This document shows positions 23,062 through 32,300 of a DNA stretch of 64,000 nucleotides, in pieces (position 1 is the stretch's first letter; each line of letters opens with the position of its first letter). The notes beneath the pieces were generated by a model. The model saw nothing but the letters and a program-made list of their open reading frames with translations. It ran no database searches and had not been told where the DNA came from. Made by a program: the position numbers and the translations under genes. The stretch is taken from contig OZ245940.1 of NCBI GenBank assembly GCA_965230045.1, forward strand, positions 2,914,001 to 2,978,000, given 5' to 3'. This stretch comes from G963662905 sp965230045 (GTDB lineage Bacteria; Bacteroidota; Bacteroidia; Bacteroidales; WRLA01).

Positions 23062-26000
23062 ATGATGAATAAAGATAAAAATAAGGGGAATAAAGGGATA
23101 AACCTGGCTATAGCTATATCCCGAATAGCTGTTCAGGCAGCTGATGCGGCGGTTTTTTTGAACGAAAGTTCGAAATTGCTTTTATCCGAAACATCTTGTA
23201 CCGGAGTTTATTACCTGAAAGCCACTGACACTGATTCATACGATTTTATAAGTTTTGGAGATATTCCTGTTCAAGACAAAGAAACACTGCTATCAGGCAA
23301 TAAAAGCCTTGCCATCCGGGAAAAATTAACGCTCGTAAAGCCAGAACCTTTTAGGAAAAGCATTGTACAATATTATGTTCAGGATTTAACAGCAGATAAT
23401 ACATCTCCTCTTTTCACCGGCATTTGTTTTCCTAAAGGAGAAAATCATGCATTGGAAGAAATGTCGCTCCTGTTGACAGAGATTGGTTTTCATTTTAATC
23501 ATCTGGAGCATTCACAAAAACCGGAAATAGGAAAGAAGCCGCTTTCTCAACTGGTATTAACCGATGATCTTATTGCCGATAAACTGCACGAATCGCTCAC
23601 GATTTATGACAAAAATGGTTTGGTTCTTTTTGCCAATGAGCGTTCGGCAATGCTTTTTACAGGCAAAAAAGATGTTTCCTTAATAATAGGATATCACCTG
23701 AACGACTTTCTGGATACAGCAGACGAAAACAATCTCATAAAAAAATGTGCCCGGGTCATTGAGGAAAAAAAGACCCTGCGCCAGGAGATGCGGCTTAAAT
23801 TAATAAATTCAGAAAAATGGATTCTAAACAGTTTGCAACCAATTGTTTATCAGGGGCAAGATGTGGTTTTATCCCTTTCCGTAGATATTAGTGAAGAACA
23901 TAAAGTTCGTGAGCAGGCACGCCAGCACACCGAGAGCTTTAAAAACATGGTGGATTCCCTGCGCGACTCTGTTTTCATCCTTCAGCATAATGTAATCCAA
24001 TATGTTAATAAAGCCCTTTGTGACCTCTCCGGTTACACAAAAGAGGAACTGATCGGTAAAGGTTTTGAACGCTTCATCCATCCGGAAGAGCGCCCAAAGG
24101 TATTGGAATATTATAAAGCCCGCATTACAGGAAAAAATGTTCCCGAGCAATATGAGTCCATTGCACAGGCAAAAAATGGTGATAAACTCCATGTTGAAGT
24201 TACCATTATTCCGGTTTATTACGATGGCCAACCCGCTTTTCAGGTTGTAATGAGCAATGTGACCGACTATAAAAAAGTTGTGGATGACCTCCGACTGAGT
24301 AATGAAAAATCGGAATTTTTGGTTAAATCTACTTTCGAAGGTATAGTGGTGCACAAAAAAGGTTTTGTGGTTGATGTTAATGATTCTTTCCTGAAAATGA
24401 CCGGATACAGCCGGGAGGAAGCAATTGGAAAAAACCTGCTGAGCTACCTTTCTCTTTCTGATAAGGCTAAAGTGCTTAAAAATATCATTAAACCCAAAGC
24501 AAAACCCTATAATGTTGAGGCGCGCCGAAAAGATGGCAGTAGTTTTATAGCCGAACTGGAAGCTAAGAATGTAAAACATATGGGGCAAACTGTCCGGATT
24601 GTTGCCCTTAGGGATGTTACCGAGCGCAAACGTTTGCAGCAAAAAATACTTGAAAGTGAGGAACGTTTTAAAAACCTTCTGGCAAACCTGCCGGGTATGG
24701 CTTATACCTGCGAACTTGCTGAAGATTATAAAATGAAGTTCGTTAGCGAAGGCTGCTACGAATTTACAGCTTATCGCCCGTTGGATCTTATTGATAATAA
24801 AACGCTTAGTTATAATGACCTGATCCATCCCGATGATCGCGGGCGCATATGGCAGGAAGTACAGATTGCTGTAAATGCATATGACTATTTTGAACTGGAA
24901 TACAGGATTATAACGGCTCATGGACAGGAAAAATGGGTATGGGAAAAAGGCAGGAAAGTTATCAGAGACGGTCAAGAGTTTCTTGAAGGTTTTATAGCCG
25001 ATATCAGTGAGCGGAAAAATGCCCAACTCCGGGTAGAGCAGACTTTGAATGAGCTCAGACAAGCTCAAAAGCTAGGACGGATAGGGAGTTATACCATTGA
25101 ATTACAGACTGGTCGTGTGCATGGTTCCGAACAAACCCGAATAATTTATGGAATTGATACCGGAACAGTAATGACATCAGCTGATATTCAGGAATTTCAT
25201 CTGCCCGAATATCGTGGCCAGCTGGAAATGGCAATGCAAAACCTGATACAACAACATGCACCTTATGAGCAGGAATTCCAACTGAAAAACCGCAAAAGCG
25301 GCAAAATTCTCGATGTACGTTCCATTGCTGTATTTGATAAGGAGCATTCTATTGTCCGCGGGGTTATACAGGATGTGACAGAACAAAAACAATCGGAACA
25401 GGAAATAAAAAAAACGCAGCAAAACCTTATAAAATCAGAAGAAAAATACCGTACGCTTTTTGATGGAATCGCTGATGCTGCTTTTGTTCATCCATTTAAA
25501 AATGAAGGTTATGGCAATTTTCTGGAAGTGAATGATATTGCCTGCGAACGTTATGGATATACAAGAGAAGAGTTTTTACAGAAAGGGCCAATGGATATGT
25601 CGCCTGAAGAGAATACATTAAAACATGGATCCCTTGAAGGCCGCAAAAATCTTTTCGATAATAAATACTCCGTACTTGAAACTGCTCATAAAACAAAAGA
25701 CGGGAAAATAATTCCGGTTGAGATCAGTTCCCGCATTTTTGAAATTGAGGGCCAGCCCATGGTCATGTCCCTGGCAAGGGATGTTTCCGAACGCAAAAAA
25801 GCGGAAAAGGAAATAATTGAAAGTGAAGCGCGTTTTCGTTCCATTTTTGAAAATAAAGGTGCTGCAACTGCGATACTTGACGATTCGGGGAAAATTATAA
25901 TGGCCAACAAAAAATGTGTTGAACTTTCCGGTTATCCCCATGATGAACTGATCCAAATGAGATGGATGGACATGACGCATCCGGATGATTTAAGCAAATC

Positions 26001-28086
26001 ACTGGAATACCAGAAAAAGCGAAAAGACCAAACAGAATCAGTGCCCAATATTTATGTAACACGTTTTGTGGATAAATACAAAAATGTGAAACATGTTCTT
26101 TTAAATATTGGCCAATTGGGTAATACAAATTTCAGAGTGGTTTCCTTAATGGATATTTCCGAAAGGATTAAGGTTGAGGAGCAATTGAGAAGAAGTGAAG
26201 AACGATTCCGGAAATATCTGCAGTTTGCGCCTTACGGTGTTTTTGACCTTACACGCGATGGATCTATTAAAGGCGTAAATCAGGCAGCCTGTGAAATGAC
26301 TGGAAAAACTGAAGCAGAACTTAAATCACTGGCCTTTTATGATCTTTGCTTGCCTGAAGAACGCGAACGGTTAAGGGAAGTATGTGCTGAAATGATTGAC
26401 GGCACCAAAACATTGAGCGATGAGTTTATTTTTATGCCTCGCGAAGGAAAAAAAGTAAACTGGCATCTCCGTGGGGTTAAAATTGACGATGAGACATATC
26501 TTGTTTTTGCACAGGATATTACAAGTAGGATTCGGGACGAAGAACGGTTGAAGGAATTATTGCACGATCAGCAGATTATCCTGGATAATGATCCAACCTT
26601 TATTATTTTTAAAGATACCGGGAACAATATCTTGAACATCACCAAGAGCGTAGCACAAATGACCGGAATTCCTAAGGAAAAAATGGAAGGTATGCATTCC
26701 TCCTTGATTTATCCTGAAATGGCAGATAAATATTATGAGGATGATTTGGAAGTAATACGGAGCGGGAAACCCAAAATGGGCATTGTTGAGCCGCTTTATT
26801 CTGTGGGCGGCGATGTTAAGTGGTTGCTTACCAATAAAATACCTTATTTTGATGAAAACGGGAAAATTGTGGGCATTATTTTGTTTTCAACAGATATCAC
26901 TGATTTGAAAAAATTTGAAGATGAGCTTGTTGAGAAAAATAAGCAATTAGTACAAGAAAAGGAAAAAGCAGAAGAAGCCGACCGTTTAAAAACTGCTTTC
27001 CTGGCCAATATGAGCCACGAAATCCGTACGCCAATGAATGGGATCATCGGTTTTACGAATTTGCTGAAAGAACCGGATCTAACCGGAGAAGAACAGGAAG
27101 AATTTATTGAAATTATTCAACGAAGCGGTACCCGGATGCTGAACACAATTAATGATATTGTGGATATTTCGAAAATTGAATCGGGACTGGAAAAAGTGGA
27201 AAAAGATGAAATCGATCCTTTGGATTTTATTCTTGAGCAGTATAATTTTTTCCGTCAGGAGGCTTCTGCTAAAAATATTAAGCTCGAATTTACCACAGGG
27301 GTGGTTCCTGAAGGCTTCAGGATGATTACTGATTCGGGTAAACTGAATTCCGTTTTGATCAACCTGATAAAAAATGCATTGAAATTTACCCATGAGGGAA
27401 GCATAAAAATTGGATTGGATGTTATTGGAGAACAAGTTCGCTTTTATGTTGCAGATACGGGTATTGGGATACCGGAAAACCGGCAAGAGGCTGTTTTTGA
27501 TCGTTTTGTGCAGGCCGATATAGCCGATACCCGTGTGTATGAAGGGAGTGGGCTTGGCCTGGCGATCTGCAAATCCTATCTCGAGATGCAGGGGGGCAAA
27601 ATATGGCTCGAATCGGAAATAGGGAAAGGTACTGTGGTATATTTCAGCCTTCCGCTTCAAGAAAATCCATCCACCATTAAGCAAGAAAAAAAAGTGGAGA
27701 AAATTGAAAAATCTGAAATTCAGCTCAATAAACTGCGCATTCTTGTTGCAGAAGATGATGAAGTGTCCAGGGAGCTTATAAAATTTAGTTTGTCGCCTCT
27801 GGTGGCTGAACTTAAATTTGCCGTAAATGGCGAAGAAACATTACGGGCTTTTCAGGAAGATCCAAGGGTTGACCTGATCCTAATGGACATTAAAATGCCT
27901 AAAATGAATGGTTTGGAAGTAACGCGTAAAATACGGTCTTTTGATCAAAATATACCCATTATTGCACAAACAGCTTATGCACAGCTTGGCGATAAAGAAG
28001 AAGCATTGGCCGCAGGATGTAATGCATACATTTCAAAACCTATTGAGGTGGCTTCGCTAAAGCAAATGATTAAAAGTATTTTTTAA
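23062..28086 (+). CDS. Giant hybrid histidine kinase with nine PAS domains
   Basis: This is a 1674-residue soluble sensor kinase. After an unassigned N-terminal domain (about 1-165, weakly GAF-like) there are nine PAS/PAC units starting near residues 175, 293, 421, 536, 668, 796, 925, 1049 and 1170. A coiled coil, a HisKA domain (SHEIRTPMNG, His near 1319), an HATPase domain (SVLINLIKNALKFT, DTGIGIP, GSGLGLAIC) and a C-terminal receiver (LVAEDDE near 1557, LMDIKMP with phospho-acceptor Asp near 1608) follow. There are no membrane spans, so it senses intracellular signals. A TACCTTTG box at 22981-22988 could be its -7 element. The adjacent 28099 gene encodes a second hybrid kinase with a very similar catalytic half. 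Confidence 0.92.
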   Translation: MMNKDKNKGNKGINLAIAISRIAVQAADAAVFLNESSKLLLSETSCTGVYYLKATDTDSYDFISFGDIPVQDKETLLSGNKSLAIREKLTLVKPEPFRKSIVQYYVQDLTADNTSPLFTGICFPKGENHALEEMSLLLTEIGFHFNHLEHSQKPEIGKKPLSQLVLTDDLIADKLHESLTIYDKNGLVLFANERSAMLFTGKKDVSLIIGYHLNDFLDTADENNLIKKCARVIEEKKTLRQEMRLKLINSEKWILNSLQPIVYQGQDVVLSLSVDISEEHKVREQARQHTESFKNMVDSLRDSVFILQHNVIQYVNKALCDLSGYTKEELIGKGFERFIHPEERPKVLEYYKARITGKNVPEQYESIAQAKNGDKLHVEVTIIPVYYDGQPAFQVVMSNVTDYKKVVDDLRLSNEKSEFLVKSTFEGIVVHKKGFVVDVNDSFLKMTGYSREEAIGKNLLSYLSLSDKAKVLKNIIKPKAKPYNVEARRKDGSSFIAELEAKNVKHMGQTVRIVALRDVTERKRLQQKILESEERFKNLLANLPGMAYTCELAEDYKMKFVSEGCYEFTAYRPLDLIDNKTLSYNDLIHPDDRGRIWQEVQIAVNAYDYFELEYRIITAHGQEKWVWEKGRKVIRDGQEFLEGFIADISERKNAQLRVEQTLNELRQAQKLGRIGSYTIELQTGRVHGSEQTRIIYGIDTGTVMTSADIQEFHLPEYRGQLEMAMQNLIQQHAPYEQEFQLKNRKSGKILDVRSIAVFDKEHSIVRGVIQDVTEQKQSEQEIKKTQQNLIKSEEKYRTLFDGIADAAFVHPFKNEGYGNFLEVNDIACERYGYTREEFLQKGPMDMSPEENTLKHGSLEGRKNLFDNKYSVLETAHKTKDGKIIPVEISSRIFEIEGQPMVMSLARDVSERKKAEKEIIESEARFRSIFENKGAATAILDDSGKIIMANKKCVELSGYPHDELIQMRWMDMTHPDDLSKSLEYQKKRKDQTESVPNIYVTRFVDKYKNVKHVLLNIGQLGNTNFRVVSLMDISERIKVEEQLRRSEERFRKYLQFAPYGVFDLTRDGSIKGVNQAACEMTGKTEAELKSLAFYDLCLPEERERLREVCAEMIDGTKTLSDEFIFMPREGKKVNWHLRGVKIDDETYLVFAQDITSRIRDEERLKELLHDQQIILDNDPTFIIFKDTGNNILNITKSVAQMTGIPKEKMEGMHSSLIYPEMADKYYEDDLEVIRSGKPKMGIVEPLYSVGGDVKWLLTNKIPYFDENGKIVGIILFSTDITDLKKFEDELVEKNKQLVQEKEKAEEADRLKTAFLANMSHEIRTPMNGIIGFTNLLKEPDLTGEEQEEFIEIIQRSGTRMLNTINDIVDISKIESGLEKVEKDEIDPLDFILEQYNFFRQEASAKNIKLEFTTGVVPEGFRMITDSGKLNSVLINLIKNALKFTHEGSIKIGLDVIGEQVRFYVADTGIGIPENRQEAVFDRFVQADIADTRVYEGSGLGLAICKSYLEMQGGKIWLESEIGKGTVVYFSLPLQENPSTIKQEKKVEKIEKSEIQLNKLRILVAEDDEVSRELIKFSLSPLVAELKFAVNGEETLRAFQEDPRVDLILMDIKMPKMNGLEVTRKIRSFDQNIPIIAQTAYAQLGDKEEALAAGCNAYISKPIEVASLKQMIKSIF

Positions 28087-28098
28087 GTTTCATCCTAT

Positions 28099-30417
28099 AT
28101 GAAAATAAAGTTATTCCATTTGGTTTGTTTGGTTCTTCTTCAGTTGCCTTTTTACAGTATTGGAGATGATCGCGTATTGCTTATCAGTTCTTATAATTCA
28201 AGTTTTCCAACTTTTTTTCAGCAAATTGATGGGGTACAGTCTGTTTTTGATACGGCTGGTATTAAGGTAGATGTTGAGTTTATGGATGCTAAGCGATTTA
28301 ATAATGATGGAAATTTTAAGCTTTTTGAAGCCAATTTAACCAATAAGCTCCAGGGGCCATTTCATTATAAGGCTGTACTCGCTTGCGATGATCATGCATT
28401 TAATTTTGTATTGGATCATGCCGATAGTCTTTTTAATGATTTGCCCTTGATATTTTGTGGTGTAAATAACCGTACAAAAGCACTGGATCAAAACAAAAAC
28501 CCTCAAGTGAGCGGTGTGCTTGAAGCTGTTTCTATGAAAGAAACAATTGAATTGATGCATCACTATTTTCCAGCAAGCAGAAATATTTATGTGATTGCTG
28601 ATGATACTCCCGGAGGATTGGCTGATTTAGAAACATATTATATGCTACAGCCTGATTTTGAACAAATTATTTTTCATCATATTTCGTTAAGCAAATTGAC
28701 TTTTGCTGAATTTGCCGGCTATCTCCAAAAAATTCCGGACAATGTCCCTGTTTTGTTACTATCTGCTTATCATGATAAAAACGGTAATACTCTGGATTTT
28801 GATGAAAGTCTTTCATTGATCAAAAAAAATCTGAAATCACCGCTTTTTCATTTATGGTATCACGGTATTGGCAAAGGAATTTTTGGAGGGAAAGTAATTT
28901 CCCATTTTGAACAAGCTAAGCAGGCGGCTTTAATGGTGTATCATATCCTGAAAAATAAAGCCTGCAATGAATTTCCTGTTGTTGAGGAAAGCCCAAATGT
29001 TTATGTTTTTGATTATGATGAACTTGCAAAATATGGCCTGCAGGACGTATCACTGCCCGAAAATTCAATTGTGTTCAATAGACAATACGGTTTCTTCCAG
29101 AAAAACGGACGGTTGTTGATTTATTTCAGTAGTATTTTATCCTTTTTGCTAGTACTTATATTTTTTTTGATGAGGATTATCAGAAGAAGTAAAAAATTAG
29201 AGAAATCGCTTATACTGAAATCCAATAATTATAAAAAACTCAATGCAGGATATTTGAAACAAAATGCTGATTTAACAGTTGCTAAAGAAAAAGCAGAAGA
29301 AAGCGAACGTTTGAAAACATCTTTTTTGGCAAATGTTAGTCATGAAATCCGCACTCCTATGAATGGGATCCTTGGTTTTGCCTCGCTTTTGTCTGAAGAA
29401 AACCATGATCCGTCTGAGCAAAAAGAATATATTGATATAATTCAGCGGAGCGGTAAAAGGATGCTGAATACAATTAATGATATAATTGATATTTCAAAGA
29501 TTGAGTCGGGATCTGCCAAGATCCAAAATACAGAAGTAAAGCCTTGTGCGGTTTTAGAAGATCTCTATAGGTTTTTCTTGCCTGAAGCAGAACGCAAAGG
29601 CTTGAAATTAAGTCTTGTATGCCCCAAAAATGAAAACAGGGGATTATTGCTGGATTTGCCAAAATTCAATTCTATTATCAATAACCTGCTCAAAAATGCA
29701 ATTGTTTATACCGAAAAAGGGGACATTAAAATCGAGATGCAATTTTTGCAGGATGATAAAATGCAAGTCAGGATTTCGGATACGGGAATTGGAATTGAAA
29801 AAGAACATCAAAAATCTGTTTTTAACCGTTTTGTGCGGATTGAAGGTTCAGGGGACAAAATTATTGATGGTACCGGACTGGGGCTTTCCATTGCAAAATC
29901 CTACACAGAAATGATGGGAGGGGAAATACTTCTTGAATCGAAACCGGGCGTTGGTTCGGTTTTCTCGCTTGTGCTGCCTTGTATATTCTCGCATATGCAC
30001 CAACAGCACATTAGCCCAATTAAGGATGATAAGGCAATAAACTGTTATGGGAAATTGAAGATTTTATTGGTTGATGATGATGAAGTGTCTCAAAATTTGA
30101 TGAAAATTGGTTTAAAAGAGGTTTCAGATAATCTTCTTTTTGCACATAATGGCAGAAACGCCCTGGATGTTTATAGAGAAAATCCTGATATTGATTTAAT
30201 TTTAATGGATATAAAAATGCCCGAAATGGATGGATTTGAAGCAACACAGCTTATCCGGAAAATCAATCAATCGGTTTTTATTATTGCTCAAACCGCTTAT
30301 GCACAGCTTGGTGATGAAGAAAAGGCTCTTGATTCGGGTTGCAATGCATACATCAGCAAACCAATCGACATAGAGTTATTGATACAGATGATCAAGGGGT
30401 TTCTTGAAAAAAAGTAA
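28099..30417 (+). CDS. Hybrid histidine kinase with periplasmic ABC-substrate-binding-type sensor
   Basis: The 772-residue protein has a signal segment (1-21) and a periplasmic sensor of the ABC_sub_bind type (about 25-330: RVLLISSYNSSFPTFFQQ, ACDDHAFNFVLDHADSLF, then PLIFCGVNN). One membrane span follows at about 337-359, then HisKA (NVSHEIRTPMNG, His near 415), HATPase (NNLLKNAIVYTEKG, DTGIGIE, GTGLGLSIA) and a receiver (LLVDDDEVSQ, LMDIKMPEMDG). It probably senses a small extracytoplasmic ligand and relays internally to its receiver. Its kinase-receiver half closely resembles that of the preceding gene, 12 bases away, so the two likely arose by duplication and may share a phosphotransfer partner. 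Confidence 0.9.
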   Translation: MKIKLFHLVCLVLLQLPFYSIGDDRVLLISSYNSSFPTFFQQIDGVQSVFDTAGIKVDVEFMDAKRFNNDGNFKLFEANLTNKLQGPFHYKAVLACDDHAFNFVLDHADSLFNDLPLIFCGVNNRTKALDQNKNPQVSGVLEAVSMKETIELMHHYFPASRNIYVIADDTPGGLADLETYYMLQPDFEQIIFHHISLSKLTFAEFAGYLQKIPDNVPVLLLSAYHDKNGNTLDFDESLSLIKKNLKSPLFHLWYHGIGKGIFGGKVISHFEQAKQAALMVYHILKNKACNEFPVVEESPNVYVFDYDELAKYGLQDVSLPENSIVFNRQYGFFQKNGRLLIYFSSILSFLLVLIFFLMRIIRRSKKLEKSLILKSNNYKKLNAGYLKQNADLTVAKEKAEESERLKTSFLANVSHEIRTPMNGILGFASLLSEENHDPSEQKEYIDIIQRSGKRMLNTINDIIDISKIESGSAKIQNTEVKPCAVLEDLYRFFLPEAERKGLKLSLVCPKNENRGLLLDLPKFNSIINNLLKNAIVYTEKGDIKIEMQFLQDDKMQVRISDTGIGIEKEHQKSVFNRFVRIEGSGDKIIDGTGLGLSIAKSYTEMMGGEILLESKPGVGSVFSLVLPCIFSHMHQQHISPIKDDKAINCYGKLKILLVDDDEVSQNLMKIGLKEVSDNLLFAHNGRNALDVYRENPDIDLILMDIKMPEMDGFEATQLIRKINQSVFIIAQTAYAQLGDEEKALDSGCNAYISKPIDIELLIQMIKGFLEKK

Positions 30418-30428
30418 CTTAACAATGA

Positions 30429-30781
30429 GGTACTACACGGAATTTCGTGGAAAGAAATTAGAATGCTATTTCAAACAGATTCCTCCAAAGTTTCCTCATT
30501 CTTCGGGAAACTTTGTCGGAATGACGCGTTTTTATGAAGTCAGGAGGCAAATGCGGCGCACTTCGACTTGGTTCGGCTACGCTCACCACAGGACGCTCAG
30601 TGACCAGGCCGCATTTGCCTTAAACACCTAATAAACAGCGTCATTCCGACCGGAACAAAGCCAAACGAAGTGATTAAGGCTTTGTGAAGGGAGGAATCTG
30701 TTAGGGATCAATAGTTTATTAATAAATATCTCCATATTATTTTCAAACATTATTGTTACCCACGAAATTCCTAGTAGAACC
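30429..30781 (-). repeat. Dispersed foldback repeat, copy 2 (inverted)
   Basis: A 353-bp copy of the element at 4899, in reverse orientation, begins GGTACTAC (one mismatch) and ends GTAGAACC. The centre, between the two GCGGC/GCCGC arms, has an extra stretch (CTTCGACTTGG to ACGCTCAGTGACC) compared with the copy at 46792. It fills the gap between the kinase gene and the convergent small gene. Confidence 0.85.
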
Positions 30782-30797
30782 AAAAATGAAAAGCTCA

Positions 30798-31025
30798 TTA
30801 TTCAGAAGCGAGTTTTTCTATCTTTTCGCGAGCTTCTAAAATGATGTATTCTATTTGGTTTAAGCCCTGTTCTTTGAAACCATATTTATGATCATGCAGA
30901 TAAGTTACAGCTTCCTCGATTTCTTTAAGTTCTTCGGGCGTTGGAACGTTCTTGTTGTTGAACAGCTTATCGTTTATGAGTGCGATTTTTTTCCCAAATA
31001 CTTCGTATAGTTCTTTCTTTTGCAT
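30798..31025 (-). CDS. Small protein of unknown function
   Basis: A 75-residue, highly charged helical protein (MQKKELYEVFGKKIALINDK, ending IEKLASE) with no recognised domain, signal peptide or membrane span. It starts five bases after the stop of the GAF histidine kinase gene at 31030 on the same strand, so it is probably the last gene of that operon. The close spacing and typical amino-acid composition support a real gene. A role in binding or modulating the kinase is only a guess. Confidence 0.6.
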   Translation of the reverse strand: MQKKELYEVFGKKIALINDKLFNNKNVPTPEELKEIEEAVTYLHDHKYGFKEQGLNQIEYIILEAREKIEKLASE

Positions 31026-31029
31026 GAGC

Positions 31030-32295
31030 TTATAATATCTCCAATGGTATTTTTACTTGAAAACGAGTCCAAACTCCGGGCTCTGAATCTGCAATTATTT
31101 GTCCCTGATGCTTTTGCACAATCCAATAGGTAAGGAACAGCCCCAAACCGGTTCCTTTCCGGTCTTGCATGCCTTTTTGGTTTAAACGGCTGAATTTTTT
31201 GAACAGCTTTTTGCTTTCTTCTTTTGTAAAGCCGGGGCCGGGATTTAAGGTGCAAAACACCAGATGCTTGTCCTGAACCATGGCTTTGACTTCAATTTCT
31301 GAATTGTCGGGACTGTATTTTACCGCATTATCAATTAAATTTACGGCAACAATACGCAACAGGTTTTTATCACCATCCATTACAACTTCATTGTCAGGAA
31401 TCGTGAGGCTGATATTGCTCCCTTTTTTCTCTGCGCGTATTTGCACGGTTTCAATCCCGAATTTGAGTACTTCCTCAACAAAATGAAGACCGGGCTCCGG
31501 GCTGAATTTCATTTCACCTGACTCAATCTGGCTCAGTCCCAGATAATTGCTTACAAGGCTGTGCATGTATTCCAGCAAGCGGTTCACGCCCGTAGCAGCT
31601 TCATGTCCGGCTTCGTTCACATCCCCAAAATAGCCATCGAGGTAGGTGTGCAGCATGGTTTGTGCTGTGGCCAGCGGACTTTTCATTTCATGCGCTACAA
31701 AGCCCACAGTGGTCATATAGCTTTTTTTGACGCGTTCCAGCTCAGCAATGCGCCACAAACGTTCCAGCGTATAACTAAGCGTTTGAATTACGGCCAGCAA
31801 TAAATTGGCATGACGTTCTTTAAAAACATCGACCTGCCTGCTGGAAAAAAAGATAAATCCAACGCATTTATCCTGAACATTCAGCGGCAAAGTGATGCTG
31901 CATTTTACGCCTTCCTTTAAAAGCAAAGCAGTATGCGTGGAGTAGGGGTGTTCAATGCCGTATTGTTCTAAGTTGGGAATGATACGGGCAACCATTTTCT
32001 CGCGCAGATGACGTAGGCTGGAACGACCAAGCCCGCCCGAATAGTCAACTCCCATGAAGATTTCATCATAAGAAGTCTTGAGCAGGTGCGAGCTTAGCCC
32101 TTCACCGTTCTTGTCGATAAATGCAATCCCAATCCGGTCGTGTGGAATAATCCCTTCGGTCAGTTCCCATAATTTGTCCATCAAATCATCGGGATTTCCT
32201 GTTAGGGGAATTTCAGATTTTAAGCGCTCAAAAGCTGTTTTTTCCGCTTTATTGAACTGAATGACTGCTTCGGGTGCGACAAGGATTTGTGTCAT
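31030..32295 (-). CDS. Soluble GAF-domain sensor histidine kinase
   Basis: The 421-residue protein has no membrane span. It has a GAF-type domain (about 30-180: HDRIGIAFIDKNG, CSITLPLNVQDKCVGFIFFSS), then HisKA (FVAHEMKSPLATAQ, phospho-acceptor His202) and an HATPase domain (VNLIDNAVKYSPD, GPGFTKEESKKLFKKF, GTGLGLFLTYWIV). GAF domains of this type bind small molecules or redox cofactors. It lies between the amylase-like gene (6 bases upstream) and the small 30798 gene. It may be co-transcribed with the hydrogenase-associated genes further upstream, but the 116-base gap at 34014-34129 may separate them. Confidence 0.88.
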   Translation of the reverse strand: MTQILVAPEAVIQFNKAEKTAFERLKSEIPLTGNPDDLMDKLWELTEGIIPHDRIGIAFIDKNGEGLSSHLLKTSYDEIFMGVDYSGGLGRSSLRHLREKMVARIIPNLEQYGIEHPYSTHTALLLKEGVKCSITLPLNVQDKCVGFIFFSSRQVDVFKERHANLLLAVIQTLSYTLERLWRIAELERVKKSYMTTVGFVAHEMKSPLATAQTMLHTYLDGYFGDVNEAGHEAATGVNRLLEYMHSLVSNYLGLSQIESGEMKFSPEPGLHFVEEVLKFGIETVQIRAEKKGSNISLTIPDNEVVMDGDKNLLRIVAVNLIDNAVKYSPDNSEIEVKAMVQDKHLVFCTLNPGPGFTKEESKKLFKKFSRLNQKGMQDRKGTGLGLFLTYWIVQKHQGQIIADSEPGVWTRFQVKIPLEIL

Positions 32296-32300
32296 CGTTT

